64,000 bases of DNA from NCBI RefSeq assembly GCF_037975245.1, contig NC_092580.1:35356001-35420000 (forward strand), in the 5' to 3' direction. Position 1 is the first letter of the stretch. Every line of letters starts with the position of its first letter. Shown one piece after another: positions 58,388-63,158 of this stretch. The position numbers and the translations under genes are program-made. Source of the stretch: Apostichopus japonicus (taxonomy: Eukaryota; Echinodermata; Holothuroidea; Aspidochirotida; Stichopodidae). A model generated the notes under the pieces. The model made no database searches and had not been told where the DNA came from. It saw nothing but the letters and a program-made list of their open reading frames with translations.

Positions 58388-60500
58388 TAATGATGTTCTC
58401 GACACATTGCAGGTCTATGAAAATAATAACTAAATAGCTCAAGTTTAGTAACTAGAAACCTACCTGAAAGTCAGGTTACTCTCAATGAAATATTCCATTA
58501 TTTCTTTAAGTCCTCCACGTATAACATTATCATCTGATTGATATGGTAACTCTGCTGTAGTATTCGTAATATCGAGTCTTTCCAGTCGAGTGCACCAAAG
58601 AATAGATTCCGGAATTTTGGAAACGTTCGTTTCACTTAATACTATTTCACGGATATCATTACAGTGTTGTGTTAATTGCACCAGAGATTGTTCGGTTATT
58701 AAAGAACACTTGGATGCATCTATTGATTTTAAATGAAAGCAGTTTTGCGCCACAGCTTGGATACCGTCATCAGAAATTTGCGGACAGCCGCTGACATTGA
58801 AATAGGCGATACTTTTTAATTGAAAGGAAACGAGACGTAATGTTTCATCCGTCACACCTGTCTTTACAAGTGTTAACGACGTAATATTTGGACAATTCAT
58901 AATTAGGTGGCGTACTCCATTATCTCCAACGGCTGAACAGTAACTCAAGTTTGCACTTGTCAAAGTCCGAAAAGTCTGACTGATTCTGTCCAAGGTGGCA
59001 TCATTTAATCTCGGAAAGTTGACTACTTGGAGCGATGACAATGCAGTGATCTTACTTCGTAAACATGAAGTTGTAAAGTCGTATTCACTCAATGCCCAAG
59101 GAATGCAACCAAGCCCAGATCGAATAAGGGACAACGATTGTAGCCCACGACAATTTTGTAATAAATGAATCAAACCTTTATGTGAAATATTTCTGCAAGA
59201 ATTGATCAAGACGTCTGTCAGCTCGCTACAACGTTCCGATAAAAGGATTAAATCTTCATCTGCTAAATGTTCTAGATTATTCAACTTAAGCCTTTTTAAA
59301 TATGGATTAACGAAAATGATCACAGAGGCTATCGCCTGATTTGCAGTGCAAGTAGATTGGTTAAGTTCTAAAGATTCCAAACCCGGCAAGCTTTCTAGTG
59401 AAATCTGAAAAGGGAAAAGAACCAGATCATTATGTCTAGCAGTAATATTAAGATCTTAACTTCTGACGAAGTAGAAATCCATAACTTTGACGAAAATTTC
59501 CAACCTCCACTGGGATTCGAACCCTGGCTTCCCGTTTTATATGCGGTTAACCAACTAGGCATGGACGCTGATTGAGGTTCGAAAACGGCAATGAAGGTCG
59601 TAATTCCATTGTAGGCATTTATCGAACAATGCTAGTTCTGTTTTAGTGACATTTTTGACATACTCTAGAGATCAATCTTGATGATAACCAACTCGAAATC
59701 ATTTGTGATCGTAAAGTCGGATCTCGAAAGAGATACTTTGAACAGACTCTGCTAAATGAAATGGAAATAAACGACATATAGCAGTGCCGTTTTACCAGAC
59801 TTGGATCGGTTTCAAATGAGATGTAACATATGCCTATGAAATAGAGTATAAACAAGACATGTATACATGCAATGCATCACACAATTTCATGTATAACCAA
59901 GCACCGTTTAATTTGATCGGATCAGTTCCGAATGAAATGTGAACTACGTATTCAAGTACCGGTATAGGCCAAACAATCCGATGAAAACCATAATGTATCA
60001 GTGTGTAATAAAGCACTGTCTTGCTTGATCCGACCAAGTGTTAAATGTCCGCTAAATCGCCTATGTTGATTTGATCCTGATTTCGTGTACTAAACGTAGC
60101 ATCCAACATCACGACCTAACAATTTGAGTTATTGCTTACCATTTTGGTGTGTGTTAAACTGATGGTATACATTAGTTTTAGGTTTGCTTAAAGTTTTATG
60201 ATTCGAGATCAGTAGTAGGACGATCATAATGAATGCTGCAGAAGAAGATGATATGCCATGTTGTACAACTACAAACTTTAATGCGCCTCCGTAACACAAA
60301 TTTGATTTCCTTAAATGATTTACGGGTGTTGTTGAAACGATTAACGCAGTGTTAAATTCGATTAAATAATGAAACCCACTCAGACCCTATCTCGCTTAAT
60401 TGCTATTTATTGTATAATTTCATGTAGTAAGACTAACCTTCATTTCTTCAATTGTAGCAGACGCTCCAAAGTCGAGTGTTTTTTTCGACAAAGTCTCCAT
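14310..60500 (-). CDS. LRR-Roc-COR (Roco family) GTPase, kinase-less, 13 coding exons
   Basis: Exons in coding order: 60500-60438, 59404-58464, 56738-56587, 52613-52531, 42626-42504, 33835-33681, 33200-33071, 32528-32292, 25349-25098, 24763-24572, 20478-20301, 16387-16074, 14591-14310. They sum to 3102 nt (1033 residues and stop), open throughout with matching phases. Layout: residues 22-335 cysteine-containing LRRs of the FBXL/AMN1 type; about 336-565 Roc GTPase (G1 GPSRGGKT at 342-349, G3 region DTAEHRG at 400-406, G4-like GMHAD at 464-468, G5-like SNVTKKG at 544-550); about 590-870 COR ([22 protein letters not shown]); then a Ser-rich basic linker and an Ala-rich tail. Roco proteins are GTP-regulated scaffolds; no kinase domain follows COR here, as in MFHAS1. 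The role is inferred from the family only. The least certain exon is the fourth. Confidence 0.88.
14632..14929. repeat. 42-bp tandem array alternating as an 84-bp dimer
   Basis: Seven units of the type AGATTACACAGCATGCG plus TATGTCAACAGTWACGTCACCCTT. The variable core alternates strictly AGTTACG, AGTAACG, AGTTACG and so on, so the true period is 84 bases. Lies in the last Roco intron, about 40 bases from exon 13. Each unit has ACGTCA (bZIP-like core) and the palindrome GCATGC. The open frames on both strands come from the multiple-of-three period. Confidence 0.93.
14930..16073. other. Roco intron 12, remainder
   Basis: Between the 42-bp array and exon 12. The sequence has loosely repeated phrases (CACCTTATTGAAGACAAG near 15554, CACCTTATTAAGAATAAG near 15766) that hint at an old diverged repeat. 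No exon is seen. Confidence 0.45.
16074..16387 (-). CDS. Roco exon 12: end of COR and Ser-rich linker
   Basis: Acceptor TTTTGTGCAG, donor CGG|GTAATG. The first two bases complete an Ala codon from exon 11. [15 protein letters not shown] looks like a final COR strand. Then follow a low-complexity Ser/Thr/Pro stretch ([20 protein letters not shown]), a basic KEKKLIRKG patch and a charged [12 protein letters not shown] helix. I recognise no domain after COR. Confidence 0.82.
16485..16976. mobile_element. MITE-like element with ~12-bp terminal inverted repeats
   Basis: Starts CTAAAGGCAGGGCA and ends TGCCTGCCTTTAG. Subterminal words are also inverted (CACCGACCCGAC on the left, GTCGGGTCGGGTC and CGGTGCAAT on the right). 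About 490 bp, more GC-rich than its surroundings, no coding frame. Target duplication not resolved. Lies in Roco intron 11, close to exon 12. Confidence 0.72.
16977..18902. other. Roco intron 11, unassigned
   Basis: AT-rich unique-looking sequence between the MITE and the 53-bp array. Short open frames (for example 17953-18159) have no splice context or recognisable content. Confidence 0.5.
18903..20170. repeat. 53-bp satellite array, about 24 copies
   Basis: Unit GATGATATAAGCCTGCTACA plus AATATACCACGATAATGTAATGAGTAGTTTGAA. Spacing is almost exactly 53 bases. A variant AGTGGTTTGAAGGTG marks units at 19371, 19583 and 19901 (4 and 6 monomers apart). The array ends about 130 bases from Roco exon 11. 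Confidence 0.96.
20301..20478 (-). CDS. Roco exon 11: COR domain, C-terminal part
   Basis: Acceptor TTTACCCACAG, donor AAAG|GTAACA, one base over at the 3' end. [20 protein letters not shown] corresponds to the YLVPCLLPEExP strand of COR, followed by beta-rich sequence. Confidence 0.87.
20479..23666. other. Roco intron 10, unassigned
   Basis: AT-rich. Overlapping short open frames at 22565-23172 occur on both strands and have no recognisable motif. No transposon ends seen. Confidence 0.5.
23667..23975. repeat. ~69-bp tandem array, 4-5 copies
   Basis: ATGTTATACCCT plus ATTGTGGAGGRCGAGGAAAG plus TCAATTATTAGAACGATAT starts units near 23669, 23740, 23809, 23876 and 23945. The last unit is truncated. 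Confidence 0.9.
24095..24330. repeat. Degenerate ~24-bp AT-rich repeats
   Basis: Loose repeats of GCTAGCATTAAACTGAATATAT with substitutions and indels, about nine copies. Confidence 0.75.
24572..24763 (-). CDS. Roco exon 10: COR domain, middle
   Basis: Sixty-four codons, phase 0 both ends, acceptor ACTTTTCAG, donor [29 protein letters not shown] corresponds to the COR helix that carries FLLEFLEKFELCFEL in family members. A longer loop follows, ending [10 protein letters not shown]. Confidence 0.88.
25098..25349 (-). CDS. Roco exon 9: COR domain, N-terminal part
   Basis: Eighty-four codons, phase 0 both ends, acceptor TATTTCACAG, donor TGGCAG|GTTTGT. GVIQTV and [14 protein letters not shown] match the COR pattern (GVILYF ... 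LVILDPQWLADVL), and [13 protein letters not shown] matches GYLRESVLPLLW. A decayed duplicate of its 5' half lies just upstream in coding sense at 25398-25502. Confidence 0.92.
25398..25502 (-). pseudogene. Decayed duplicate of the 5' half of Roco exon 9
   Basis: 25398-25502 matches 25247-25353 (the exon 9 acceptor and first ~34 codons), including ATGGCTCGCA, GATGGATCGA and the CTGTG at the acceptor. Translated it still gives [11 protein letters not shown] beside the real [11 protein letters not shown], but a two-base loss near the acceptor, an early stop and a frameshift near CTACATATCGATAA break it. It lies 49 bases upstream (in coding sense) of the functional exon. Confidence 0.82.
25503..27184. 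other. Roco intron 8, unassigned part
   Basis: No exon or clear repeat seen. The exon 8 to exon 9 junction is in phase without any extra exon here. Confidence 0.5.
27185..28380 (+). mobile_element. hAT-like element, copy 2 (3' end missing)
   Basis: Begins CAGTGGCGTAGCCAAGGGG and is colinear with copy 1 (9621-10671) over most of its length, but breaks at GCGCTTCGCTTA near 28380, so the right terminal repeat is lost. Relative to copy 1 it has about 250 extra bases (27490-27745) after the reverse-transcriptase-like phrase, including TTGGCTGAAAGCCCAGTCAA, also found in copy 3. Copy 1 is thus the deleted version at this point. Confidence 0.85.
28381..29122. repeat. AT-rich stretch with GATATC palindromes and (TA)n
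   Basis: From 28920 to 29052 AAGATATCTTCAA and relatives alternate in both orientations, capable of fold-back. A pure TA tract at about 29083-29122 follows. 28381-28915 holds nothing recognisable. Confidence 0.7.
29123..30510. mobile_element. DNA transposon with TAGTGTTT ends inserted in a TA tract
   Basis: Starts TAGTGTTTACACGGG and ends GTGCAAACACTA; inside these lie GGGTACCCGGG-rich subterminal blocks on both sides. It is flanked by TA repeats on both sides (29083-29122, 30511-30530), so an ATATATAT 8-bp duplication would fit hAT but is not informative. The interior has repeated modules: TAGCCTAACACCACACTAAG recurs about five times from 29752 to 30361, and AGGATTCGGGTAATAAATTA three times at about 165-170 base spacing. 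No transposase. Confidence 0.82.
30531..32291. other. Roco intron 8, unassigned part
   Basis: AT-rich. The frame at 31078-31290 has no recognised content. A C run near 31965 precedes ATGCCACTGGTGCAG, perhaps an old hAT end. No exon. Confidence 0.45.
32292..32528 (-). CDS. Roco exon 8: Roc-COR junction
   Basis: Seventy-nine codons, phase 0 both ends, acceptor TTGACTCCACAG, donor [28 protein letters not shown] is the last Roc helix; [20 protein letters not shown] is the usual helix at the start of [13 protein letters not shown] is the helix that precedes the GVI strand in exon 9. Confidence 0.88.
32886..32992. repeat. ~46-bp repeat, 2.5 copies
   Basis: TGCAGCTAGTTTCCTGTAGG with GGTGGCAGCTCAT between, in Roco intron 7. 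Confidence 0.85.
33071..33200 (-). CDS. Roco exon 7: end of Roc domain
   Basis: Acceptor TTTGTCACAG, donor AAAAAG|GTAAGT. Encodes [20 protein letters not shown], then a helix and ITASNVTKK, the G5-like position before GLDDVKRTI of exon 8. Phase 0 at its 3' end. Confidence 0.85.
33681..33835 (-). CDS. Roco exon 6: G4 region of Roc domain
   Basis: Acceptor ACCCTATAG, donor GCG|GTAAGT. Encodes [20 protein letters not shown], corresponding to the Roc strand and G4 motif (PIILVGTHxD in the family). MHAD keeps the Asp that reads the guanine but has Met in place of Thr/Asn. A long charged helix follows. It ends two bases into an Arg codon completed by exon 7. Confidence 0.87.
33836..34480. other. 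Roco intron 5, unassigned part
   Basis: Short minus-strand frame 34008-34199 has no recognised content and no fitting phase. Nothing else seen. Confidence 0.4.
34485..34990 (-). pseudogene. LINE 3' fragment (end of reverse transcriptase)
   Basis: Minus-strand translation gives [20 protein letters not shown] and [13 protein letters not shown], the thumb-side pattern of non-LTR ORF2 (LLYGCExWxLTKxLExxLDxFQRRxLR). Further 3' comes [16 protein letters not shown] in another frame. Several stops and shifts. Confidence 0.8.
35118..35285 (-). pseudogene. Second copy of the same LINE 3' end
   Basis: GTAGTAGTAAGTTGAGTCTC and the following ~160 bases repeat 34478-34635 with about 10 percent difference, so either two insertions of one family or a local duplication. 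Confidence 0.8.
35290..36365 (-). pseudogene. LINE, 3' part (split by a nested insertion)
   Basis: Minus-strand element. Its 3' end has a poly-A tail (T run at 35296-35311 on the plus strand). Upstream come [16 protein letters not shown] (ORF2 C-terminus) and [20 protein letters not shown], the linker between endonuclease and reverse transcriptase, with most of the reverse transcriptase deleted. [17 protein letters not shown] near 36350-36290 is the end of the endonuclease domain. The missing upstream endonuclease part is at 37900-38165. Confidence 0.82.
36366..37899 (+). pseudogene. CR1/L2-type LINE, reverse transcriptase, inserted in another LINE
   Basis: Degenerate ORF2 in three frames: [40 protein letters not shown] (palm motif A), [34 protein letters not shown] (catalytic YADD kept), [26 protein letters not shown], then the 3' end GGCGCTATATAAATTTGCAT. 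At least four frameshifts or stops, so inactive. It is 5' truncated and interrupts the endonuclease frame of the surrounding minus-strand LINE. Confidence 0.92.
37900..38165 (-). pseudogene. LINE endonuclease fragment (5' part of the split element)
   Basis: Minus-strand frame with [10 protein letters not shown] (catalytic Asp/Asn motif of AP-like endonuclease) and [18 protein letters not shown], ending VSVGF at the insertion point. The continuation FSDHN is found at about 36350, across the plus-strand LINE. The 5' part is missing beyond 38165. Confidence 0.85.
38166..38700 (+). other. Possible piggyBac-like N-terminal remnant and repeats
   Basis: The frame at about 38201-38274 reads [20 protein letters not shown] followed by DSEDK and a GTAAGC. 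Acidic Asp/Ser runs like this occur at the N-terminus of piggyBac-type transposases, but nothing catalytic follows. The identification is weak. Confidence 0.25.
38703..38998. repeat. Tandem duplication, ~155-bp unit
   Basis: GTGATGCGTTCAGGATTTGG and TTCCTTATGAAATTATGGTC in 38765-38830 recur in 38925-38985 with few changes. Confidence 0.85.
38999..41755. other. Roco intron 5, unassigned part
   Basis: No exon that fits phase. A perfect 10-base hairpin (TAACTAGGCG, 10-base loop, CGCCTAGTTA) sits at 39358-39387. Small open frames (39156-39377, 40813-41082) are unrecognised. Confidence 0.45.
41756..42050 (-). pseudogene. LINE 3' end fragment
   Basis: Minus-strand [19 protein letters not shown] then [16 protein letters not shown], the C-terminal pattern (YGxRAFSxxAPxLWNxLP ... 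FKxxLKTHLF) of CR1/L2 ORF2. Close to Roco exon 5, in intron 5. Confidence 0.85.
42504..42626 (-). CDS. Roco exon 5: Roc domain core strand
   Basis: Forty-one codons, phase 0 at both ends, donor AAA|GTAAGT. It encodes [20 protein letters not shown], matching the Roc pattern of a helix ending in FLT followed by the strand xLxLLVFDLS. An alternative in-frame acceptor 12 bases downstream would shorten it by four residues. It joins directly to exon 6 to give [15 protein letters not shown]. Confidence 0.82.
42627..43429. other. Roco intron 4, unassigned part
   Basis: Pyrimidine-rich stretch at 42865-43100 and C runs at 43087 and 43321. No exon. Confidence 0.45.
43430..43990 (+). pseudogene. LINE ORF2 linker fragment
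   Basis: Plus-strand [38 protein letters not shown] and [14 protein letters not shown] match the region between endonuclease and reverse transcriptase (PWxxxEIKxxIxxRD ... KATGxDGI). Multiple frameshifts. Confidence 0.75.
44274..46920 (-). pseudogene. CR1-like LINE with zinc-finger ORF1, reverse transcriptase palm deleted
   Basis: Read on the minus strand in order: [17 protein letters not shown] (PHD-like finger of ORF1) near 46890; [15 protein letters not shown] then [16 protein letters not shown] near 46090-45970 (AP endonuclease start); [20 protein letters not shown] near 45900; endonuclease end near 45400; linker [13 protein letters not shown] and YKYANS near 45110; NKCKVMHL and [13 protein letters not shown] near 44770-44700; LGVAV-like and [17 protein letters not shown] near 44620; [20 protein letters not shown] near 44470. 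Between KLDKLNV (44840) and QMTFKV (44810) the catalytic palm is absent. Many stops. Confidence 0.85.
47070..47493. mobile_element. Inverted-repeat element interrupted by the 302-bp hAT
   Basis: GATGCGCACTGGTTTACAA (47070-47088) is inverted as TTTGTAACCAGTGCGCATT (47473-47491). Without the hAT in its middle it would be about 115 bases long. It may be a small MITE or a fold-back. Confidence 0.55.
47098..47399. mobile_element. 302-bp hAT-like MITE
   Basis: Ends CAGGCGCGTAGC and GCTACGCGCCTG, a perfect 12-base terminal inverted repeat, with near-perfect 8-bp target duplication (AATTTACC at 47090-47097, AATTTCCC at 47400-47407). Its right half (TTACAAGGCATGGGAAGTGC to GGCGCTACGCTTAGATAGT) is homologous to the right arm of copies 1 and 2, so it is a shorter member of the same superfamily. 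Confidence 0.9.
48131..49770. other. Roco intron 4, unassigned
   Basis: The minus-strand frame 48189-48398 ([19 protein letters not shown] ... [12 protein letters not shown]) is hydrophilic, ends in TAG, and has no homology I recognise. It does not fit the Roco phases, so it may be a transposon remnant or chance. Nothing else is seen. Confidence 0.4.
49771..50050. repeat. 62-bp tandem array, 4.5 copies
   Basis: CGCGATTAACAATGGGAGGT starts units at 49771, 49833, 49895, 49957 and 50019. Each continues with GCAGGGGGCATGGGATAGCC. Units are nearly identical, indicating recent expansion. Confidence 0.95.
50051..52530. other. Roco intron 4, with one 98-100 bp direct duplication
   Basis: ATTAGTCAGATACCTACCAA and the following ~90 bases at 51304 are repeated at 51402, and a diverged partial third copy follows at 51505. 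The remainder shows no exon. Confidence 0.7.
52531..52613 (-). CDS. Roco exon 4: G3 region of Roc domain
   Basis: Encodes [20 protein letters not shown], the beta-strand and switch II region where Ras-like and Roc domains have DxxG. Here the glycine position is Glu (DTAE), and the glycine follows three residues later. The acceptor GTTGAG and donor AAA|GTTAAT are weak; a stronger GTAAGG donor lies 15 bases earlier but would break phase with exon 5. Of all exons this one most needs a transcript. Confidence 0.62.
52728..54075. repeat. 26/27-bp satellite array, about 50 copies, two interleaved monomers
   Basis: Monomer A GATCCATTCGTTTACAGTAT plus TCTATTA; monomer B GATCCATTTGTTTACACATC plus TCATCA. 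The proximal part mixes A and B and contains a repeated ~373-bp block (the CAGTTTTCTA variant at 53001 recurs at 53374). The distal part from about 53650 is nearly pure A. Starts about 115 bases upstream (coding sense) of Roco exon 4. Confidence 0.95.
54077..54815. repeat. ~77-bp purine-rich array, about 9.5 copies
   Basis: GTGCGCTATGTATCAGAGTA then a G-rich AAGGG and CTGGGGGAGGGG part, then GGTAGTGATGGAGAGCC. Starts directly after the 26/27-bp array. Unit length varies through G-run changes. Confidence 0.93.
54816..55612. other. Roco intron 3, unassigned
   Basis: Minus-strand frames 54879-55290 are short and unrecognised. No repeat. Confidence 0.45.
55613..56372. repeat. 57-bp array that turns into a 33-bp array
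   Basis: The left part has units ATGGTATATCCTGAAGCAGG plus TTCAATCTAATCACCTTAAC plus TTTCCACATTGAAGAC (57 bp). From about 55870 shorter units appear that keep ATGGTATATCCTGAAGCAGG but continue TTAATGTATGAC (~33 bp), with a third version containing AGCAGACGAGACATGTA. The short units form a ~100-bp higher-order repeat. Confidence 0.93.
56587..56738 (-). CDS. Roco exon 3: P-loop (G1) of Roc domain
   Basis: Encodes [20 protein letters not shown], a beta-strand followed by a Walker A motif GxxxxGKT. The leading base completes the split Arg codon of exon 2. The chosen donor AATG|GTGGGT leaves one base, which makes GTG with exon 4; an alternative donor CAC|GTATGG would be phase 0 and would not fit exon 4. 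Confidence 0.83.
56739..58463. other. Roco intron 2
   Basis: Contains an imperfect inverted repeat around 56818-56880 (TTAACCGTAACCCTATCA against TGATAGGGTTAACC), G and C runs at 57010-57210 and a TA tract at 58353-58383. No exon. Confidence 0.5.
58464..59404 (-). CDS. Roco exon 2: leucine-rich repeats
   Basis: The longest exon (941 nt, 313 codons plus 2 nt). Acceptor CTTTTCAG, donor TTTCAG|GTAGGT. Successive ~26-residue repeats have the cysteine-containing pattern: [88 protein letters not shown]. This pattern is typical of FBXL F-box proteins and AMN1; no F-box is seen upstream. LRRs in Roco proteins precede the GTPase domain, as here. Standing alone it could be taken for an FBXL-like gene. 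Confidence 0.92.
59502..59570 (-). ncRNA. tRNA-like sequence, probably a tRNA-derived SINE head
   Basis: On the minus strand, TAGTTGGTTAACCGC resembles an A box and GGGTTCGAATCCC is a perfect B box and T arm. Acceptor halves GCGTCCA and TGGAGGT pair at six of seven positions counting a G-T pair. The anticodon arm does not form a convincing stem and no CCA or terminator follows, so a SINE head or tRNA pseudogene is more likely than a working tRNA. It lies in Roco intron 1. Confidence 0.6.
59571..60437. other. Roco intron 1, remainder
   Basis: No exon. Loose repeats of TCGGATCAGTTCCGAATGA near 59925 and TTGGATCGGTTTCAAATGA near 59800. Confidence 0.45.
60438..60500 (-). CDS. Roco exon 1: start codon
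   Basis: Twenty-one codons starting ATGGAGACTTTG, with G at -3 and G at +4 (a good initiation context), ending IEEMK with donor AAG|GTTAGT in phase 0. An upstream ATG eleven bases earlier in another frame would give a short overlapping frame ending inside this exon. Joined to exon 2 the protein reads [17 protein letters not shown] without a break. Any upstream non-coding exon cannot be seen. Confidence 0.72.
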
Positions 60501-60920
60501 GACTATGCATCAGTAAGACCACCGCCTCCGTGTCGCCCTCGAACGTAAAAAAAATGTCAAAAATATGAAATGGCCAGCATTTCCCTAGTCCGGCTTTAAG
60601 TACCAATTGCTGCAACCCGACATAACGGATGTATTGCAATGTGTGATTAAATACGTTATGTTTGTTTTACATCAACGAATACTTCATCTCTCACACCGTG
60701 CAACATTTCGTTACTATAGTAACCAAGTCCACTAAGATCGAAGATAATTAAAAGTTTACCATTGTACGTTCAATTTTTTAAGCAGGTGAGCAGATGATAT
60801 GGTAAAGTAATTATCGAAAATCGATCAGTTGCCAACAATTCTTCAGAAATAAGGTCGTTATTTACTAAAAGAGGCAATGAAACAGCTATGGCGCATTGTA
60901 TACGGCAAGTGTTAAGAAAG

Positions 60921-60922
<2 letters not shown>
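60501..60922 (-). promoter_or_regulatory. Presumed Roco upstream region
   Basis: Sequence directly upstream of the Roco start codon. No TATA box or clear initiator can be assigned. It is called a regulatory region only from position. Confidence 0.3.
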
Positions 60923-60985
<63 letters not shown>

Positions 60986-61004
60986 TATATATATAAATAA
61001 ATAA

Positions 61005-61035
<31 letters not shown>

Positions 61036-61036
61036 T
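60923..61036. repeat. (TA)n microsatellite
   Basis: About 110 bases of TA with a few AAATA and GTA interruptions. Confidence 0.97.
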
Positions 61037-62345
61037 GTGGTTAACAATGGATTACCTTGGGATAGCTTGGGTTACGGATGGATTACCTTGGGTTAGGTTG
61101 GGTTATCGAGGGGGTACCTAGGTTGGCTTATGGGGGGGTTACCTTGGGTTAGGTTGGGTTATCGAGGGATTTTTTGGGGTTAGGGTGGGTTAACAGGGAC
61201 TACCTTGGATAGCTTGGATTATGGCGGGGTTTCCTTGGGTTAGGTTAGGTTTCTTGAAATTAAACGATGAAAAATCTGAATTCATTGTTTTTGGATCAAA
61301 ACAGCAGCGGGAAAAGGTAAAAATTCCTCACCTTCGTATTGGTACCACAAACATTACTACATCAACAAAAGTTCGGAATCTGGGTACCATATTTGATGCC
61401 AACATGTCATTACATTATCATATTACCCTAATATCTCGAAATGCTGCATTTCATCTTCGCAACCTTGGTCTTATTATGAAATACCTTACACAGAATGCTA
61501 CAGAACAACTAGTGCATGCATACGTAACATCACGCCTTGACATGGGAAATCTCTCCTTAACGGTCTACCAGAAATACAAATCAACCGTCTTACACGACTA
61601 CAGAACATTGCTGCACGAATTTTCACCCGTTCCAATCCAAGGCAATATGTCACACATATTCTGAGAGAATTACACTGGCTCGCGATCAAAGACCGAATTG
61701 TTCTTAAAATACTGATTTTCATATATCGCTATTTTGTTAGAACTTCACCATTCTACTTGTCAGAACTTCTGCAACTATATCACGCAAATCACAGTTTCAT
61801 GAGATCACACAATCAATTACTTCTGTGTGAAAATCGATAAAGGTGGAAAAAAAGGTTTTGCTGCTGCTGCTCCTTCTCCGCGGAACAGCTTTCCAGAACA
61901 TGTAAAACATAGTCCATCTGTTGCTTCTTTTAAAGGCATTCTCAAAACTCATCTGATGAAAAATGTAAAATAAATTGTTCAATGTTGCCCATTTGTGCTC
62001 GCATTTTTGTTTCGAGGGTTTACGTAGGGTTAGGTTAGGTTTTCGATGGGTTAACTTGGGTTAGTTTTGATTATGGAGGGATTATCTTTGATTATCGATG
62101 GGTTACCTTGGGTAAGGTTTGGTTGTCAAGGGATTTCTTTGGGTACGCTTGGGTTATGTAGTTTTCATCTTGTGTTCGGCTGGAATATCGATGGATTCCC
62201 TTGGGTTAGGTTGGATTATCGCGGGGCTAACTTGTGTTACCTTGGATTATCTAGAGGTTACCTTGGGTTACCTTGGATTATGGATGGGTTACCTTAGGTT
62301 TTCAAACGATTACCTTGGGTTAGGTTGGGTAATCGAGGGGTGGCG
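61037..62345. repeat. ~31-bp TTGGGTTA-rich array, split by a LINE fragment
   Basis: Units like GATTACCTTGGGTTAGGTTG plus GGTTATCGAGG, quite diverged, from 61037 to 61250 and again from 61990 to 62345. The gap is filled by LINE sequence. Confidence 0.85.
61251..61985 (+). pseudogene. CR1/L2-like LINE 3' fragment
   Basis: Plus-strand FLKLNDEKSEFIVFGSKQQR, VRNLGTIFDANMSLHYHI, LVHAYVTSRLDMGN, then in another frame LQNIAARIFTRSN and RELHWLAIKDRIVLKIL. This is the region after the catalytic YADD box. Frameshifted; the 5' two-thirds of ORF2 is missing. Confidence 0.88.
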
Positions 62346-63158
62346 GCCGAAGTATCGTTTTGTGACGGGACGGAGTTTGGTTTACTCTACCCTATGAAAT
62401 GAATTTGATGCATTTACTAAGACTCCCCTATGTCTAAACAAACAAGTGACAAATTGACTTTAACTAGCATAAATGAAAATTGCTTCTACTATCGCTTCCC
62501 AATATTTACCTGTGAAACATAGTCCACTGCTACATTTCTGACGATTTTGTCACCCAAATGCCGCACACGATACACATTTCGAGTGATTTATGTCCACTTT
62601 ATGACTAGTTATGTCAAAGACGTAGTGTTTGTATTATGCGCTGGTATTTTCTTGCCGTCAGAGCCGTATATAGAGAGCAAAGCGCCATCAGTTCGATGGG
62701 TGGCTTCAGTATATGTTGCATGACGTCATTCTCCCTACTTCAATTGATATGGTACCATATAAATTGAAAATAGAAACTTTTTATGACGTGTACGTATTGA
62801 AGTGTATGTTGAACAATGAACCTAGAATTTGATCGTAATCAATTTCCATGATGGTGAATGATATACGCTATTGCTAGCGTAAGATTGTATATTTACGAAC
62901 ATGCTATGATTTCTTGTTGATAAAGTTAGCACAATTGTGTAAACAGTGCCTAAAAACCCACAAAATTCTAGTGCATCAAGTGTTTCCATGTGTGACAATG
63001 ATAGATATTTTGACGATAAGATCAGGATTCCGTCGAAAGCTCGTTACTATAACGTAGGCACCCTTTGCGCGAATCATTGATTTGGGTGTACCAAGACCAT
63101 CGAACTTCAAATAGCTGCACAACTGTTGTCAGCGCAGCAAGAGCGATATGCCTTCTAT
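62346..63158. other. Intergenic, nothing recognised
   Basis: AT-rich. No exon or repeat that I can support. Confidence 0.45.

Noticed and set aside
58464-59404. Independent single-exon FBXL/AMN1-like gene
   Set aside because: Both ends have good splice sites with phases matching the ATG exon and the P-loop exon, so it is better explained as the LRR exon of the Roco gene.
59502-59570. Functional tRNA gene
   Set aside because: The anticodon arm does not pair convincingly and the acceptor stem has a mismatch; more likely a SINE head or pseudogene.
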